From Bacillus tianshenii (GTDB lineage Bacteria > Bacillota > Bacilli > Bacillales > Bacillaceae_N), in the NCBI GenBank assembly GCA_020524525.2, contig CP129018.1, forward strand, positions 1,554,115 through 1,618,114: a stretch of DNA of 64,000 nucleotides, given 5' to 3'. Position numbers and translations under genes: made by a program. Positions 27,346 through 37,101 of this stretch are shown here, piece by piece. The notes beneath the pieces are model-generated. The model ran no database searches. It saw only the letters and a program-made list of their open reading frames with translations, and had not been told where the DNA came from. Position 1 is the first letter of the stretch; the number at the start of each line of letters is the position of its first letter.

Positions 27346-27939
27346 CTACAACCATCCTCGTTTTTGTAAGTTTTCAAGAATGAGTGCGACAGACTCATCA
27401 ATTGTGTTGTGCTCTGTATCGACAATAATTTCCGGGTTTACTGGCTCCTCATAAGGAGAACTGATTCCAGTGAATTCTGGAATTTCACCACTTCTGGCTT
27501 TCTTATAGAGCCCTTTCGGATCACGTTCTTCACATTGCTCAAGTCCGCATTTTACGAAAACTTCTACAAATTCATCCTCTTCTAATAGCTCACGTACTTG
27601 TTGACGCTCCGCTTGATACGGTGAAATAAACGCCGTGAGAACAAAAACACCGCTGTCAACAAACAATTTAGCTGTTTCTCCGATTCTACGGATATTTTCT
27701 TTACGGTCCTTTTCGCTAAATCCTAAATCAGAGTTTAAGCCGTGACGTACATTATCCCCGTCTAAAATATACGAGTTGATGTGTTCCTCAAATAATTTCT
27801 GCTCTAAAGCATTAGCAAGTGTAGACTTTCCTGAGCCTGATAAACCTGTAAACCAAAGCACTGCGCTATGATGATTTTTCTGTTTACGCCGGTCAGTTTT
27901 TGTAAGCTTCGTTTCATGCCAAACAATATTTTTCGTCAT
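27346..27939 (-). CDS. cysC: Adenylyl-sulfate kinase
   Basis: This 197-residue enzyme phosphorylates APS to PAPS. It has the P-loop [46 protein letters not shown] and the [14 protein letters not shown] loop. It stands between sat and the reductase gene in the same order as in B. subtilis. PAPS is not required if CysH works on APS, so both routes may be open. Confidence 0.96.
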   Translation of the reverse strand: MTKNIVWHETKLTKTDRRKQKNHHSAVLWFTGLSGSGKSTLANALEQKLFEEHINSYILDGDNVRHGLNSDLGFSEKDRKENIRRIGETAKLFVDSGVFVLTAFISPYQAERQQVRELLEEDEFVEVFVKCGLEQCEERDPKGLYKKARSGEIPEFTGISSPYEEPVNPEIIVDTEHNTIDESVALILENLQKRGWL

Positions 27940-27953
27940 CTTTCCACCCCCTT

Positions 27954-29093
27954 TTAAACAGTTTGTTTCATGCTTTCAACAAGCACTTCAACTACTTCAG
28001 GTCTGCTGAAATATTTTGACGGACGTTCGCCATTTCGAAGCATTTCACGGACCTTTGTTCCTGATAGAATAACGTGATGCTCCGCGTCATGTGGGCATGT
28101 TTTTGCTGATGCCATGTTTTCACATTTTGTGCAATAGAAGCTATGTTCGAAAAACAGCGGTGTAATACCGAGCTCTTCAGCTTTAAAATTGCTGAATATT
28201 TTTTGTGCATCATATGTGCCATAATAATCACCTACACCTGCATGGTCACGTCCAACGATAAAGTGTGTGCAACCGAAATTTTTTCGAACGAGGGCATGAA
28301 AGATTGCTTCTCTCGGTCCAGCATAGCGCATGGCTGCTGAAAAAACCGATAAGAATACACGGTTTTCAGGGTAATAGTGTTTAAGAATGGTTTCATAGCA
28401 ATCCATACGCACTTCACTCGGAATATCATCTTTCTTTGTTTCCCCGACAAGCGGATTTAAGAACAAGCCATCTACAATCTCAAGAGCAGACTTTTGAATG
28501 TATTCATGCGCTCGGTGCACAGGGTTACGTGTTTGAAAACCAACAACAGTTTCCCAGCCTTTCTGTGCAAAGTTTTCTCTCGTTTCGGCTGGTGTTAAAT
28601 AGTAATCGCTAAATTTTGAACGCACAACCTTTTTTACTTGAGTGACATCTCCTGCGACATAAACATCCCCTCGATCATAGACTTTCTTTACACCTGGATG
28701 CTTTTCATCTGTCGTTTGGTAGACATTTTTCGCTTCGGTTTCTTTATTTGGGCGAAATAGCTCAGAGATTTCAATAAAACCATACGTTTCTTGCTTGTAA
28801 ACAAGTTTCGCTAATACGCCAGGTTTCAGTTCGGATGCTATTTCTTCTGTAACAGGCAGCGTAATTGGAAGACTCCATGGCAGCCCATTAGAGAGGCGCA
28901 TTTGTTCCACGACTGTTTGATAATCTTCTTGACCAAGGAACCCTGTTAACGGACTATACGCGCCATTTGCAATTAACTCTAAGTCTGATAGAGCTGTTTC
29001 ATCAAGCTGAATCTCTGCTTCAATAGCTGTTACATCTGTTTGTGTATCAACACGATTGATTAACTTTCCTCCGTGTGGAATGCTTGTTGTCAT
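27954..29093 (-). CDS. sat: Sulfate adenylyltransferase
   Basis: A 379-residue homo-oligomeric ATP sulfurylase that makes APS from ATP and sulfate. It has the motif [13 protein letters not shown] with the HxxH-type ATP site, [20 protein letters not shown] and [10 protein letters not shown] zinc-like C-x2-C appears in [17 protein letters not shown]. The start is ATG at 29093 after AAAAGGAG, not the longer frame. Spacing to cysP upstream is 42 bases. Confidence 0.95.
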   Translation of the reverse strand: MTTSIPHGGKLINRVDTQTDVTAIEAEIQLDETALSDLELIANGAYSPLTGFLGQEDYQTVVEQMRLSNGLPWSLPITLPVTEEIASELKPGVLAKLVYKQETYGFIEISELFRPNKETEAKNVYQTTDEKHPGVKKVYDRGDVYVAGDVTQVKKVVRSKFSDYYLTPAETRENFAQKGWETVVGFQTRNPVHRAHEYIQKSALEIVDGLFLNPLVGETKKDDIPSEVRMDCYETILKHYYPENRVFLSVFSAAMRYAGPREAIFHALVRKNFGCTHFIVGRDHAGVGDYYGTYDAQKIFSNFKAEELGITPLFFEHSFYCTKCENMASAKTCPHDAEHHVILSGTKVREMLRNGERPSKYFSRPEVVEVLVESMKQTV

Positions 29094-29135
29094 CCTTAAA
29101 ACTCCTTTTCTCATAAAAATAGTCAGTTTAAAGCA

Positions 29136-30206
29136 CTAAATTCCTCCACCATGTTCATGAATTGATTGCTTTTCTTTTTTGATAGAGACAATTAAGCTCA
29201 TTGTACCAATTGTTGCAATCATAACACTTAGTAAAATGAAAAGCGTATAGACATCCTGCTGAAATAACCCTATCATCAGCGCATACGCCAATACTAAAGA
29301 AAAAACAGGTGACACAATCCAAACCTTAATAATTCGACTAATAATGCTTTTTTGCCATATTTTCATTCCTGTTTTTGCGCAATCCACGCCGACAATGGAG
29401 GTTGTCGTCACTTGTGTAAGCGGGATAGGAATACCAAATAGTGACGCGGATACAACGAGAATTCCTGAAGTACCTGAAATAACAATCCCTTCAGTAAGTG
29501 ACATTTTTGTAATGTTGTTCGCATTTGTTTCAACTACTTTTCCTCCAAATAGAAACGCACCGAGTGCAACACAAATTCCGCCACTCACAACAGCATTGTC
29601 AACGGAAAGCAGCCCTGCGCCAACAAGCGGACCAACAGCATTGGCGACATTGTTCATCCCTGCTGAAAAGCTTTCCAAGAACCCTGTCCCAATGAGTAAG
29701 ATAATAAACAAGCGTTTCTTTTTGTCGCTATGCTGCTTTTTCTTCATACGCATAAACAACTTTCGAACTGTAAATGAAAGCAAAAAACCAACTACTGGAA
29801 CAACAATCCAAAAAGCCATAATTATAAACAAGGTTTCTAAATTTAAAGATTGTAAGCTTATCCCCACTCCAACTACTGCCCCGACTGCCACTTCACTTGT
29901 TGAAAGCGGGATGCCTAGCAAGTTGGCAATAAATAAGGAAAGCGCAGCTGATGCCAAAATAACAATTACAATTTCTACAGTCAGAACTTTTTCAGAAACA
30001 ATCCCTTTTCCAACTGTTTCGACTACTTCTCCTCCACCGAGTATAGCGCCTAAACAAATTCCAAGAGAACATACTGCCAATGCGATTCTTTTTGAAGAGA
30101 TTGCCCCTGTCCCATGTGCAACAGAAATCGCTGCTGCGGCCCCACTTGCTCCAATATTCAATGCAAAAAAATAGGCAACTACAAATGCGATGATGACAAA
30201 TGTCAT
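29136..30206 (-). CDS. cysP: PiT-family sulfate permease
   Basis: A 356-residue membrane protein with about 10 helices and the internal duplication of the inorganic phosphate transporter family (NIGASGAAAAISVAHGTGAI and SAGMNNVANAVGPLVGAG). In B. subtilis the PiT-family CysP is the sulfate transporter of the cysH operon. Position between cysH and sat identifies it here. It begins seven bases after the cysH stop. Confidence 0.92.
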   Translation of the reverse strand: MTFVIIAFVVAYFFALNIGASGAAAAISVAHGTGAISSKRIALAVCSLGICLGAILGGGEVVETVGKGIVSEKVLTVEIVIVILASAALSLFIANLLGIPLSTSEVAVGAVVGVGISLQSLNLETLFIIMAFWIVVPVVGFLLSFTVRKLFMRMKKKQHSDKKKRLFIILLIGTGFLESFSAGMNNVANAVGPLVGAGLLSVDNAVVSGGICVALGAFLFGGKVVETNANNITKMSLTEGIVISGTSGILVVSASLFGIPIPLTQVTTTSIVGVDCAKTGMKIWQKSIISRIIKVWIVSPVFSLVLAYALMIGLFQQDVYTLFILLSVMIATIGTMSLIVSIKKEKQSIHEHGGGI

Positions 30207-30213
30207 ACTTCAT

Positions 30214-30933
30214 CTATCCTTTAGGTTGATTCAGATGCAAACCACATTCTGTCTTACTGCTATTGCTCCATCGTCCGCTCCGCATATCTTCTCCCTCATG
30301 TACTTTGTGCGTACAAGGAGCGCAGCCAATACTCGGATATTGTTGGTCGTGAAGCGGGTTATATGGTAAGTCATGCTTCTTAATGAAAGCCCAAACCTCT
30401 TCCCATGTCCAGTGAATGAGCGGGCAAATCTTAATTGATTCAAATCGTTCGTCCTTGTTAACAAACTGAACATGCTGACGTGTTTCTGACTGCTCACGCC
30501 GTAAACCCGAAATCCAAGCACTATATTTTGCTAGCTCTGTTTCTAACGGTTTTATCTTTCGGTAATAGCAGCATTGATTTGGCTTCCTTTCCCAAAGCTT
30601 ATCTCCAAATTTCTCTGCCTGCTTTGCAACAGTAAGTTCTGGCTGAACAAGGTGGATTTGCAGCTCAGGAAAGCGAGCTTTCACTGCATCAATTGTGTCA
30701 TACGTTTGTTGAAAATGAAGACCTGTATCCAAAAAGCTGACATGTGCTGTCGGATTTACTTCAGCAATTAATTTTAACAATACAATTGCTTCTGCTCCAA
30801 AGCTGCACGCATATACAATGTCTTGTCCGTAGTGCTCATACGCCCACTGTAAAACGGTATAAGCACCTTTAAATCCATCTTCTTGATTAAATGAAATCGA
30901 TGGTGCTTGCCATGTATGGTATTGAAGATTCAC
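30214..30933 (-). CDS. cysH: Adenylyl-sulfate (APS/PAPS) reductase
   Basis: A 239-residue enzyme that reduces APS to sulfite using thioredoxin. The ATP-pyrophosphatase-like fold has [13 protein letters not shown], the pair CC in PNQCCYYRK with GCAPCT (the four Cys for a [4Fe-4S] cluster, typical of APS-using enzymes), [13 protein letters not shown] and the catalytic Cys in KTECGLH. I prefer the GTG at 30933 behind GGGAGGAG; it gives a length close to B. subtilis CysH. The upstream ATG at 31014 overlaps the -10 box. It leads the operon. Confidence 0.92.
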   Translation of the reverse strand: MNLQYHTWQAPSISFNQEDGFKGAYTVLQWAYEHYGQDIVYACSFGAEAIVLLKLIAEVNPTAHVSFLDTGLHFQQTYDTIDAVKARFPELQIHLVQPELTVAKQAEKFGDKLWERKPNQCCYYRKIKPLETELAKYSAWISGLRREQSETRQHVQFVNKDERFESIKICPLIHWTWEEVWAFIKKHDLPYNPLHDQQYPSIGCAPCTHKVHEGEDMRSGRWSNSSKTECGLHLNQPKG

Positions 30934-31009
30934 TCCCCTACTCACTCCTCCCTTTCCAATTATTTCTTTCATGTTGAGTATTCCAATCAGAATTAACTGG
31001 TTGCGTATG

Positions 31010-31038
31010 AGCATAAAATAAATTAGCTAAAATTGCAA
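31010..31038 (-). promoter_or_regulatory. Promoter of the cysH operon
   Basis: On the minus strand TTGCAA is separated by 17 bases from TATGCT, about 77 bases before the cysH GTG. I find no S-box (SAM) riboswitch pattern in the short leader, unlike B. subtilis cysH. Confidence 0.6.
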
Positions 31039-31152
31039 TAGCTTTTTATAACTTTCATTTTTTTCAAAATTATCTTACAAGTTTGAAGAAGGTATCTCTA
31101 AAATTCAGAAAACCGTAACCTGCATCCGTATATAATATAGAAGAAACTAGAA

Positions 31153-31182
31153 AAACCTCTTTCCGTACGGGAAGAGGTTTTC
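31153..31182. terminator. Terminator, active on the minus strand
   Basis: AAAACCTCTTTCC / GGGAAGAGGTTTT with a T run on the minus strand; it ends the diguanylate cyclase gene. Confidence 0.88.
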
Positions 31183-32785
31183 ACTGAAGACGATGAATAT
31201 ATTGCTTTAAACGTGTGTGGAAATCTTGAATACTGAATGGTTTACTAAGATAATCATCTGCACCTAGTCGTAATGCTTTTGCAATACATTCTTTGTTTTG
31301 GTCATCAATCAGCATAACGATTGTATACTGTTCAAGTAGATTTTCTTTGCTCATCATTCTTAATGCTTCATATCCATCAAAATGAGGCATATCTGCATCT
31401 ATAATAAGAAGATGGGGGTGATAATCTTCTTTTATCTGAGATAGAAATTGCTTTGCACACTTGAAGGTATGGACGTGTAAATCAACATACTCGTCGGCAA
31501 AATGTTTTTTCACATAGCTTTTTAAGATCGAAGAAACGAGATCATCATTTTCTACAATCGTCATATGTACTTTCGGCCTATTGGAGCTTAAGTTATTGTG
31601 CTCGTTTTTCACTACTACTTGGTTCCGGCCATTCCTTTTGCCTTCATAAAGGGCATCATCCGCTAATGATAACCAGTAACGCCAAGGCTTCACGGGGTTT
31701 GTTACTTCAACAAGGCCGGCAGAAAAAGTGACATGAAAGCGCTCTCTTTCAAAAGTGAATATTTCTTTTGAAAATGTTTCAAGCAGACGATTTACAACTA
31801 CTTCAGCCTGAGAAAGAGTCGTTTTCGGAAGCATCATAATAAACTCTTCTCCTCCATAACGGACGAGCACATCGCCATGCCGACAGTTTTCACTTATAAA
31901 CTTTGTAAACTCTTTTAATACGACATCGCCAGTTACATGGCCATATGTATCATTGATCTTCTTGAAATGATCTAAATCAAGCAACGCAAATGAAAAAGGC
32001 GTCGTATATCGTTCGAGCTCCTGAATGCTTCTCTCAAATGCTTCCACTAAATATTTGCGATTATAAATGCCTGTCATTTCATCAATTAAGAGCATATGTT
32101 TCACTTGCTCGCGGCGTTTTAACTTCTGTTCAACCCGTAATAGAAATTCTTCAAGATGAAATGGCTTTATGATAAAGTCATCTGCCCCAAATTTAAAGCA
32201 CATTTTTCTAAATCCTTCTTCGTCACTTGAACTCATTACGATTGTTGGGATAAATGCTTCGGTTATTTTCTTCTGGATAAGATGGAACATTGATTTATTT
32301 GCTCCAAGTGCCATATTTATATCCGTTATAAAGCAATCAGGCTCCATCTTATAGAAAGCTTCAAGTGCTTTATGTGGATTGACAGTCGCGATTACCATCC
32401 ATCCTTGCTTTTCCATTTCTGATTTCAAATAGGCAAGTAATGTTACATCTTCATCAACGAGAACAATTAGAGGCTCTTCCCCCGTTCTCAAGTGAGCAAT
32501 CGGCTCCGTATGTTCCTCAGAAATATTTGTACAGGCTTCTAGAGGAGATAGCAATAGAGAAGCTGTTTTAGATGATAAGCTCGTCGTTTTTATCTTTTCT
32601 AGTTTCACGAGTAAGTCTTTAGCACATTGAGAAATACCTATTAGTCCAACAATCCTTCCTGTTAACTTCACAGATGATAAAAAGTGATTGATAGCTGTAA
32701 TTGAAATCATTTGGTCTGTCGTTTGTTGCCATGACTGTAACTGTCTTTCAATATTTATGATTAACTTCTTTTGATGACTATACAT
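31181..32785 (-). CDS. REC-GGDEF-REC diguanylate cyclase
   Basis: This 534-residue protein has an N-terminal helical region (about 1-105) that resembles no clear domain. The first receiver (about 107-230) has DE, phospho-Asp CFITDIN and IIKPF. The GGDEF domain (about 245-405) has the active site RYGGEEF and the inhibitory RHGD (RxxD I-site) five residues before it. The second receiver (about 415-534) has IVENDD, LLIIDADMPHFDG and LSKPF. It should make c-di-GMP from two GTP. The second receiver has Ile (VMLIDD) where Thr/Ser usually stands. AGGGGG precedes the ATG at 32785; it stands alone. Confidence 0.92.
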   Translation of the reverse strand: MYSHQKKLIINIERQLQSWQQTTDQMISITAINHFLSSVKLTGRIVGLIGISQCAKDLLVKLEKIKTTSLSSKTASLLLSPLEACTNISEEHTEPIAHLRTGEEPLIVLVDEDVTLLAYLKSEMEKQGWMVIATVNPHKALEAFYKMEPDCFITDINMALGANKSMFHLIQKKITEAFIPTIVMSSSDEEGFRKMCFKFGADDFIIKPFHLEEFLLRVEQKLKRREQVKHMLLIDEMTGIYNRKYLVEAFERSIQELERYTTPFSFALLDLDHFKKINDTYGHVTGDVVLKEFTKFISENCRHGDVLVRYGGEEFIMMLPKTTLSQAEVVVNRLLETFSKEIFTFERERFHVTFSAGLVEVTNPVKPWRYWLSLADDALYEGKRNGRNQVVVKNEHNNLSSNRPKVHMTIVENDDLVSSILKSYVKKHFADEYVDLHVHTFKCAKQFLSQIKEDYHPHLLIIDADMPHFDGYEALRMMSKENLLEQYTIVMLIDDQNKECIAKALRLGADDYLSKPFSIQDFHTRLKQYIHRLQ

Positions 32786-32929
32786 CTGTGTTCCCCCTAC
32801 GTTTAAGTACAACAACCATTATGCTTGTTTTTAAACCATCATTCCAACCATGTTAATAGTCCTGTATTAATACCCTTTATTACAAAATAACAAACACGTT
32901 ATCAAAACTTTTTTATCAACAGAAATAAA

Positions 32930-32957
32930 AAAGACCCGCTTTTTAACGCAGGTCTTT
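32930..32957 (-). terminator. Terminator of the SDR gene
   Basis: AAAGACCCGC / GCAGGTCTTT hairpin, followed by TTTTTT on the minus strand. Confidence 0.82.
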
Positions 32958-32969
32958 CTCACTAACTAT

Positions 32970-33719
32970 TTAATGTTCATATATCATCTTTCTAGTCATT
33001 CCGCCATCAACAATAATATTTTCACCATTTACAAAATCATTTTTTGGGTCAGTAAGATAGCAGCATGCACGCCAAATGTCTGATGGTTTGCCGACCCTTT
33101 TGCTAGGGTGCTGTTCATGGTCGATATCACGTAAGCTTTCATAATCTCCGGTTTCAATCCAGCCTGGACTAATTGCATTTACACGGATGTCATATTCACT
33201 TAAGGATAACGCCATGGCATGGGTTAATGCAGTGATGCCACCTTTTGATGCAGCATATGCTTCTGAATCAGGTTCTGACATAAGGGCTCTGGTAGAGGCA
33301 ATATTCACAATGGAGCCGCCTTTTTGCTCTTTCATTACCTTCGCTGCTTCCCTTGCACAAATAAAGTACCCACGCAAATTAACGGAAAGTATGTCGTCCC
33401 ACTCTTCGGTTTTCATTTCAAACATATTTTGAAAGCGAGAAACACCTGCATTGTTAATGAGTATGTCAATTCCACCACATACTTCCTTCGTTTGTTCCAT
33501 TAAGTGAATAATATCCTGCTCTGATCGAACATCCGTCTGAATAAAGATCGCGCGATTGATGTCTATTATTTTGTTAAGCTCTGCTTCTGCTAGTGAACCT
33601 TTGTCTCGATCGCAATCCGCAATGACTACATGTGCACCTTCTTGTACATAACCTTTTGCCACACCGAACCCAATTCCGCTTGCTCCACCTGTAACGATAA
33701 CCGTTTTACTTTTAAACAA
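32970..33719 (-). CDS. SDR family oxidoreductase (classical, NAD(P)-dependent)
   Basis: This 249-residue classical short-chain dehydrogenase has TGGASGIGFGVAKGY, the Asp in IADCDRDKGS (favouring NAD), NNAGV, the catalytic Ser in VNIASTRALM and YAASK, and the C-terminal FVNGENIIVDGGM. The start is TTG at 33719, with AAAGGAGGA seven bases upstream; the longer frame has no support. Substrate unknown (3-ketoacyl, sugar or alcohol). Monocistronic, divergent from corA. Confidence 0.88.
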   Translation of the reverse strand: MFKSKTVIVTGGASGIGFGVAKGYVQEGAHVVIADCDRDKGSLAEAELNKIIDINRAIFIQTDVRSEQDIIHLMEQTKEVCGGIDILINNAGVSRFQNMFEMKTEEWDDILSVNLRGYFICAREAAKVMKEQKGGSIVNIASTRALMSEPDSEAYAASKGGITALTHAMALSLSEYDIRVNAISPGWIETGDYESLRDIDHEQHPSKRVGKPSDIWRACCYLTDPKNDFVNGENIIVDGGMTRKMIYEH

Positions 33720-33805
33720 GCAAAGTCCTCCTTTATAATGTGGTGTATAGTTCTTTCCAACATTGAAAAAGATGATTAAAAAACTCGAAAAGGGAGCCAT
33801 CATTC

Positions 33806-34765
33806 ATGATTCACACGTTTGCGGTAACAACAGATGATGAAGTGCTTGAAAATATCCCACTTGAAGAATTAGAAAGTGAACATGTGAAATGGTATTGGGT
33901 TGACTTTGCAGAGCCAAATGAAGATGAAACCACCTACCTAGCAACCTTTTTTGACTTTCATCCATTGGCAATTGAAGATTGTTACCACGTTCTGCAACGT
34001 CCTAAGCTTGATTACTATCAAAAAGCTACTTTCTTTGTAACCCATGCCGTTGATCAAAAAACGTATGAACCTAGTGAGATTGATTTTTTCTTAAGTGAGC
34101 GTTTCATCGTCTCTTACCACCAAGAACCACGAAAGGAAATTAATAAAATTCGCCGTCGACTGACAGTTTCAAAAGATGTCCGGCAAAAAGGACCACTTCA
34201 TATCCTTTATTTGATGATGGATACGATGGTCGATGAATACTTTCCGATCCTCTATAAAATTGAAGACCATTTAGATGAAATTGAAAATAACACTAGGTCA
34301 CAATCTGTTCAGAAGCTCATGGAGCAACTCTTTGACTTACGAGGTGACCTGTTAACACTCCGACGTTCCATTATGCCGATGCGTGACTTAGTATACCGAA
34401 TGCTTCACTCTCACCACTTAGATCAGATGAGACCGTTTCAAGAATACTTCGGTGATATCTACGACCACCTCTTACGGCTGATGGAAAAGGTCGAATCAGA
34501 CAGAGAGATGACCGCAGATATTAGAGATAACTACTTATCCATGAACTCTCATCGGATGAACCGCATTATGATGGTGCTAACAGTTATTACAGTTATCTTT
34601 ATGCCGCTTACGTTTATCGCTGGACTTTATGGGATGAACTTTGTCTATATGCCAGAGCTTCAATACCATTACGGCTACTTTATCGTCCTCGGTGTAATGG
34701 GAATAATTACCGCTGTTTTATTTCTATGGTTCAAGCATAAAGGCTGGTTTAGTGATTCCATGTGA
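33806..34765 (+). CDS. corA: CorA-family magnesium transporter
   Basis: A 319-residue CorA protein: a soluble alpha/beta domain (1-245), a long helix, and two C-terminal helices (about 255-275 and 290-310). The pore signature YGMNFVYMP lies between them. It forms a pentameric channel for magnesium (or cobalt/nickel). Comparable to B. subtilis YfjQ. It converges on the aldehyde dehydrogenase with no gap between stop codons and no visible terminator. Confidence 0.93.
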   Translation: MIHTFAVTTDDEVLENIPLEELESEHVKWYWVDFAEPNEDETTYLATFFDFHPLAIEDCYHVLQRPKLDYYQKATFFVTHAVDQKTYEPSEIDFFLSERFIVSYHQEPRKEINKIRRRLTVSKDVRQKGPLHILYLMMDTMVDEYFPILYKIEDHLDEIENNTRSQSVQKLMEQLFDLRGDLLTLRRSIMPMRDLVYRMLHSHHLDQMRPFQEYFGDIYDHLLRLMEKVESDREMTADIRDNYLSMNSHRMNRIMMVLTVITVIFMPLTFIAGLYGMNFVYMPELQYHYGYFIVLGVMGIITAVLFLWFKHKGWFSDSM

Positions 34766-36136
34766 TTAACCTTTAAAGAGCTTACGAATAATTTTCAAAC
34801 CATTTTTACTGGATGGGTAGCGAAAGGCAAAATCAAATGCAGTCGTTTGGGTCAGTACACTTTTTCGGTGTGAAAATGTTTCAAAACTGTATTTACCATG
34901 ATAGCTACCCATCCCGCTTTCTCCAACACCGCCAAATGGCAAATATGGTGTTGCAATGTGGAAGATCGTATCATTCATTGCCCCGCCACCAAACGAGAGC
35001 TTTTCGACAATTTTATCTTGTTGTTTCTTTGATTCTGTAAATAAATAGAGCGCGAGTGGCTTCTCCCTGCTTCGAACTCCTTCAATGACGTCTTCAATTT
35101 TTTCAAATGGAAATACCGGAAGAATCGGTCCAAATATTTCATCTTTCATCACAGGTGCATCGAGAGCAGTATGTTCAAGAATCGTCGGAGCAATTGCAAG
35201 ACTTTCCATCTCGTACGTTCCACCATACGAAATCGTCCCGTCATTTAAATAACCGACAAGACGCTTGAAATGTTTTTCATTTACGATATGGCCGTATTTC
35301 TCACTTTTGAGCGGATTTTCTCCATAAAATTCAACAATATACTTTTTAATAGAGGCAAGTAACTTGTCTTTTACCTTCTCATGAACATATAAATAATCCG
35401 GTGCAATACAAGTTTGACCCGCATTTAAAAATTTCCCCCAAGCAATTCGTTTAGCTGCTAAATCGATTTTTGCATCTTTGTCAACGATAACAGGACTTTT
35501 GCCGCCAAGCTCTAATGTTACAGGTGTTAAATTCTTTGCACATGCTTCCATCACAATTTTTCCGACTGCTACACTACCTGTAAAAAAGACATAATCCAGC
35601 TTTTCAGATAGTAAGGCCTGACTTGTAGATACACCGCCTTCAATTACGGCTACGAAATCCTCTGAATAGGTTTCACGCAGCAGCGACGCAATAACGGTTG
35701 ATACATGAGGGGTTAATTCAGATGGTTTGACAATCGCACAATTCCCTGCAGCAATAGCACCAATTAACGGAGCGATTGCTAGCTGAAATGGATAGTTCCA
35801 CGGCGCAATAATACCAACCACACCATATGGTTCAAAGTGAATTTCACTTTTGGAACCAAAGTGTGTAAGCGGTGTTTTCACTTTTTCAGGCTTTACCCAA
35901 TCTTTTAAATGGTCTTCAATAAATTTTATTTCTTCATATAAAATCCCAATCTCTGTCGTATAGGCTTCCATTTCTGATTTATGCAAATCCATCCATAGAG
36001 CATCAATAATCTTTTTTTCAAATTTTTTAATGTTTTTGCGAAGCTTTTTTAATTGTTTTATTCTCCAAGCAGCGCTGTTTGTATGCCCTTCATAAAAATA
36101 AGTGCGCTGCTTGTCAATAAGCGTTTTTACGACCAT
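34766..36136 (-). CDS. Aldehyde dehydrogenase (class 3 fatty-aldehyde type)
   Basis: This 456-residue NAD(P)-dependent dehydrogenase has the oxyanion Asn region [18 protein letters not shown] for NAD, catalytic Glu in LELGGKSPV, catalytic Cys in [11 protein letters not shown] and EIFGPILPV. The C-terminal helix is basic, as in membrane-associated class 3 enzymes such as YwdH, which act on aliphatic or fatty aldehydes. The ATG at 36136 follows GGGGAG; a longer frame is rejected. Confidence 0.9.
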   Translation of the reverse strand: MVVKTLIDKQRTYFYEGHTNSAAWRIKQLKKLRKNIKKFEKKIIDALWMDLHKSEMEAYTTEIGILYEEIKFIEDHLKDWVKPEKVKTPLTHFGSKSEIHFEPYGVVGIIAPWNYPFQLAIAPLIGAIAAGNCAIVKPSELTPHVSTVIASLLRETYSEDFVAVIEGGVSTSQALLSEKLDYVFFTGSVAVGKIVMEACAKNLTPVTLELGGKSPVIVDKDAKIDLAAKRIAWGKFLNAGQTCIAPDYLYVHEKVKDKLLASIKKYIVEFYGENPLKSEKYGHIVNEKHFKRLVGYLNDGTISYGGTYEMESLAIAPTILEHTALDAPVMKDEIFGPILPVFPFEKIEDVIEGVRSREKPLALYLFTESKKQQDKIVEKLSFGGGAMNDTIFHIATPYLPFGGVGESGMGSYHGKYSFETFSHRKSVLTQTTAFDFAFRYPSSKNGLKIIRKLFKG

Positions 36137-36214
36137 CCGTACTCCCCTTCCTCTTCCTTTCATCTCAATGAACAATTCCCGAAATGAAGATTACTTAAAA
36201 CAACTCAATGATCG

Positions 36215-36245
36215 AGAAAAGGCAGAGATTGCCCCTGCCTTTTCT
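36215..36245 (-). terminator. Terminator of the nitroreductase gene
   Basis: AGAAAAGGCA / TGCCTTTTCT hairpin with a T-rich tail on the minus strand. Confidence 0.75.
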
Positions 36246-36260
36246 AACTAGGATGTACGC

Positions 36261-36872
36261 TTAAAATGAATTTTTTATAACGACATCTTCTAATGGGAAA
36301 CGTCCTGTTCCATGTGCTTGTTGTGCTGCCTTACCAATTGGAAGAAGCATGACAGGAACATAGCGTTCTGGTACATTAAATGCTTCTACAAACTTCTTAC
36401 GGTCAAAACCACCCATTGGAACAGTATCATACCCTTTTGCTTTTGCGGCTAGCATTAATTGAGACGCAGCTAGTGACGCATTTAAGAACGCCTCATCACG
36501 GGCGAATTGTTTATTTTCATAAGCACCTTGAATTTGCTTTACAAGCGTTGCTTTAACGCCTTCATCCATAAAGCCTTTCTCAACTGCTTCACGATAAACC
36601 TCATCTGCCACTTTGTCTGCCTCTAAATCACCTAAAATTGCAATTGTCGCTGAACTGTCTACAATTTGTTGTTGATTGTAAGCGATTGGTAGTAATGTTT
36701 CCTTTTGTTTCTCATCATCAATAATAAGAAAACGCCAATGCTGGAGATTCCAAGAGGAAGGTGCTTCAATTGTCGCCTCAAGAATTTCATTGAAGGTTTC
36801 TTCTGGAATCACATGACCTTTTTCATATTTTCTGACAGAATGTCGTTCCTTCATAGCTTTGATTGCATCCAT
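36261..36872 (-). CDS. NAD(P)H nitroreductase, MhqN-like
   Basis: A 203-residue FMN enzyme of the nitroreductase fold. It has RHSVRKYE for FMN, PSSWNLQHWRFLI, AYNQQQIVDSSATIAILGDL, NASLAASQLMLAAKAKGYDT and GGF. These blocks match B. subtilis MhqN (YodC), induced by hydroquinone and electrophile stress. AGAAGGAG precedes the ATG at 36872. It is likely a quinone or nitro-compound reductase. No MhqR repressor gene is next to it. Confidence 0.88.
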   Translation of the reverse strand: MDAIKAMKERHSVRKYEKGHVIPEETFNEILEATIEAPSSWNLQHWRFLIIDDEKQKETLLPIAYNQQQIVDSSATIAILGDLEADKVADEVYREAVEKGFMDEGVKATLVKQIQGAYENKQFARDEAFLNASLAASQLMLAAKAKGYDTVPMGGFDRKKFVEAFNVPERYVPVMLLPIGKAAQQAHGTGRFPLEDVVIKNSF

Positions 36873-37101
36873 TGTTGTCACTCCTTCTGCAAATTGTACT
36901 ATTTTTTTGCCCATCTTCCATTAAAACGAGAATGAAGAAAGAATGCAACTAATGTGCTTTTACGAAACACATTCCATTGTTTGCTCGATGCAACATACTT
37001 GAACAAGACTCAGAAAGCTACCTTATGCAAATATTGTTTCTATAGACCCACTCAACTTTTATTTGCTAAAATATTTTTACCATTTGTAAAGAGGGTAATC
37101 A

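Noticed and set aside
29344-30174. 276-codon antisense frame inside cysP
   Set aside because: Ser/Thr/Pro-rich shadow of a hydrophobic membrane gene; no ribosome site, and cysP is clearly real.
31003-31180. SAM riboswitch (S-box) before cysH
   Set aside because: Looked for the conserved S-box core on the minus strand; none found and the leader is too short.
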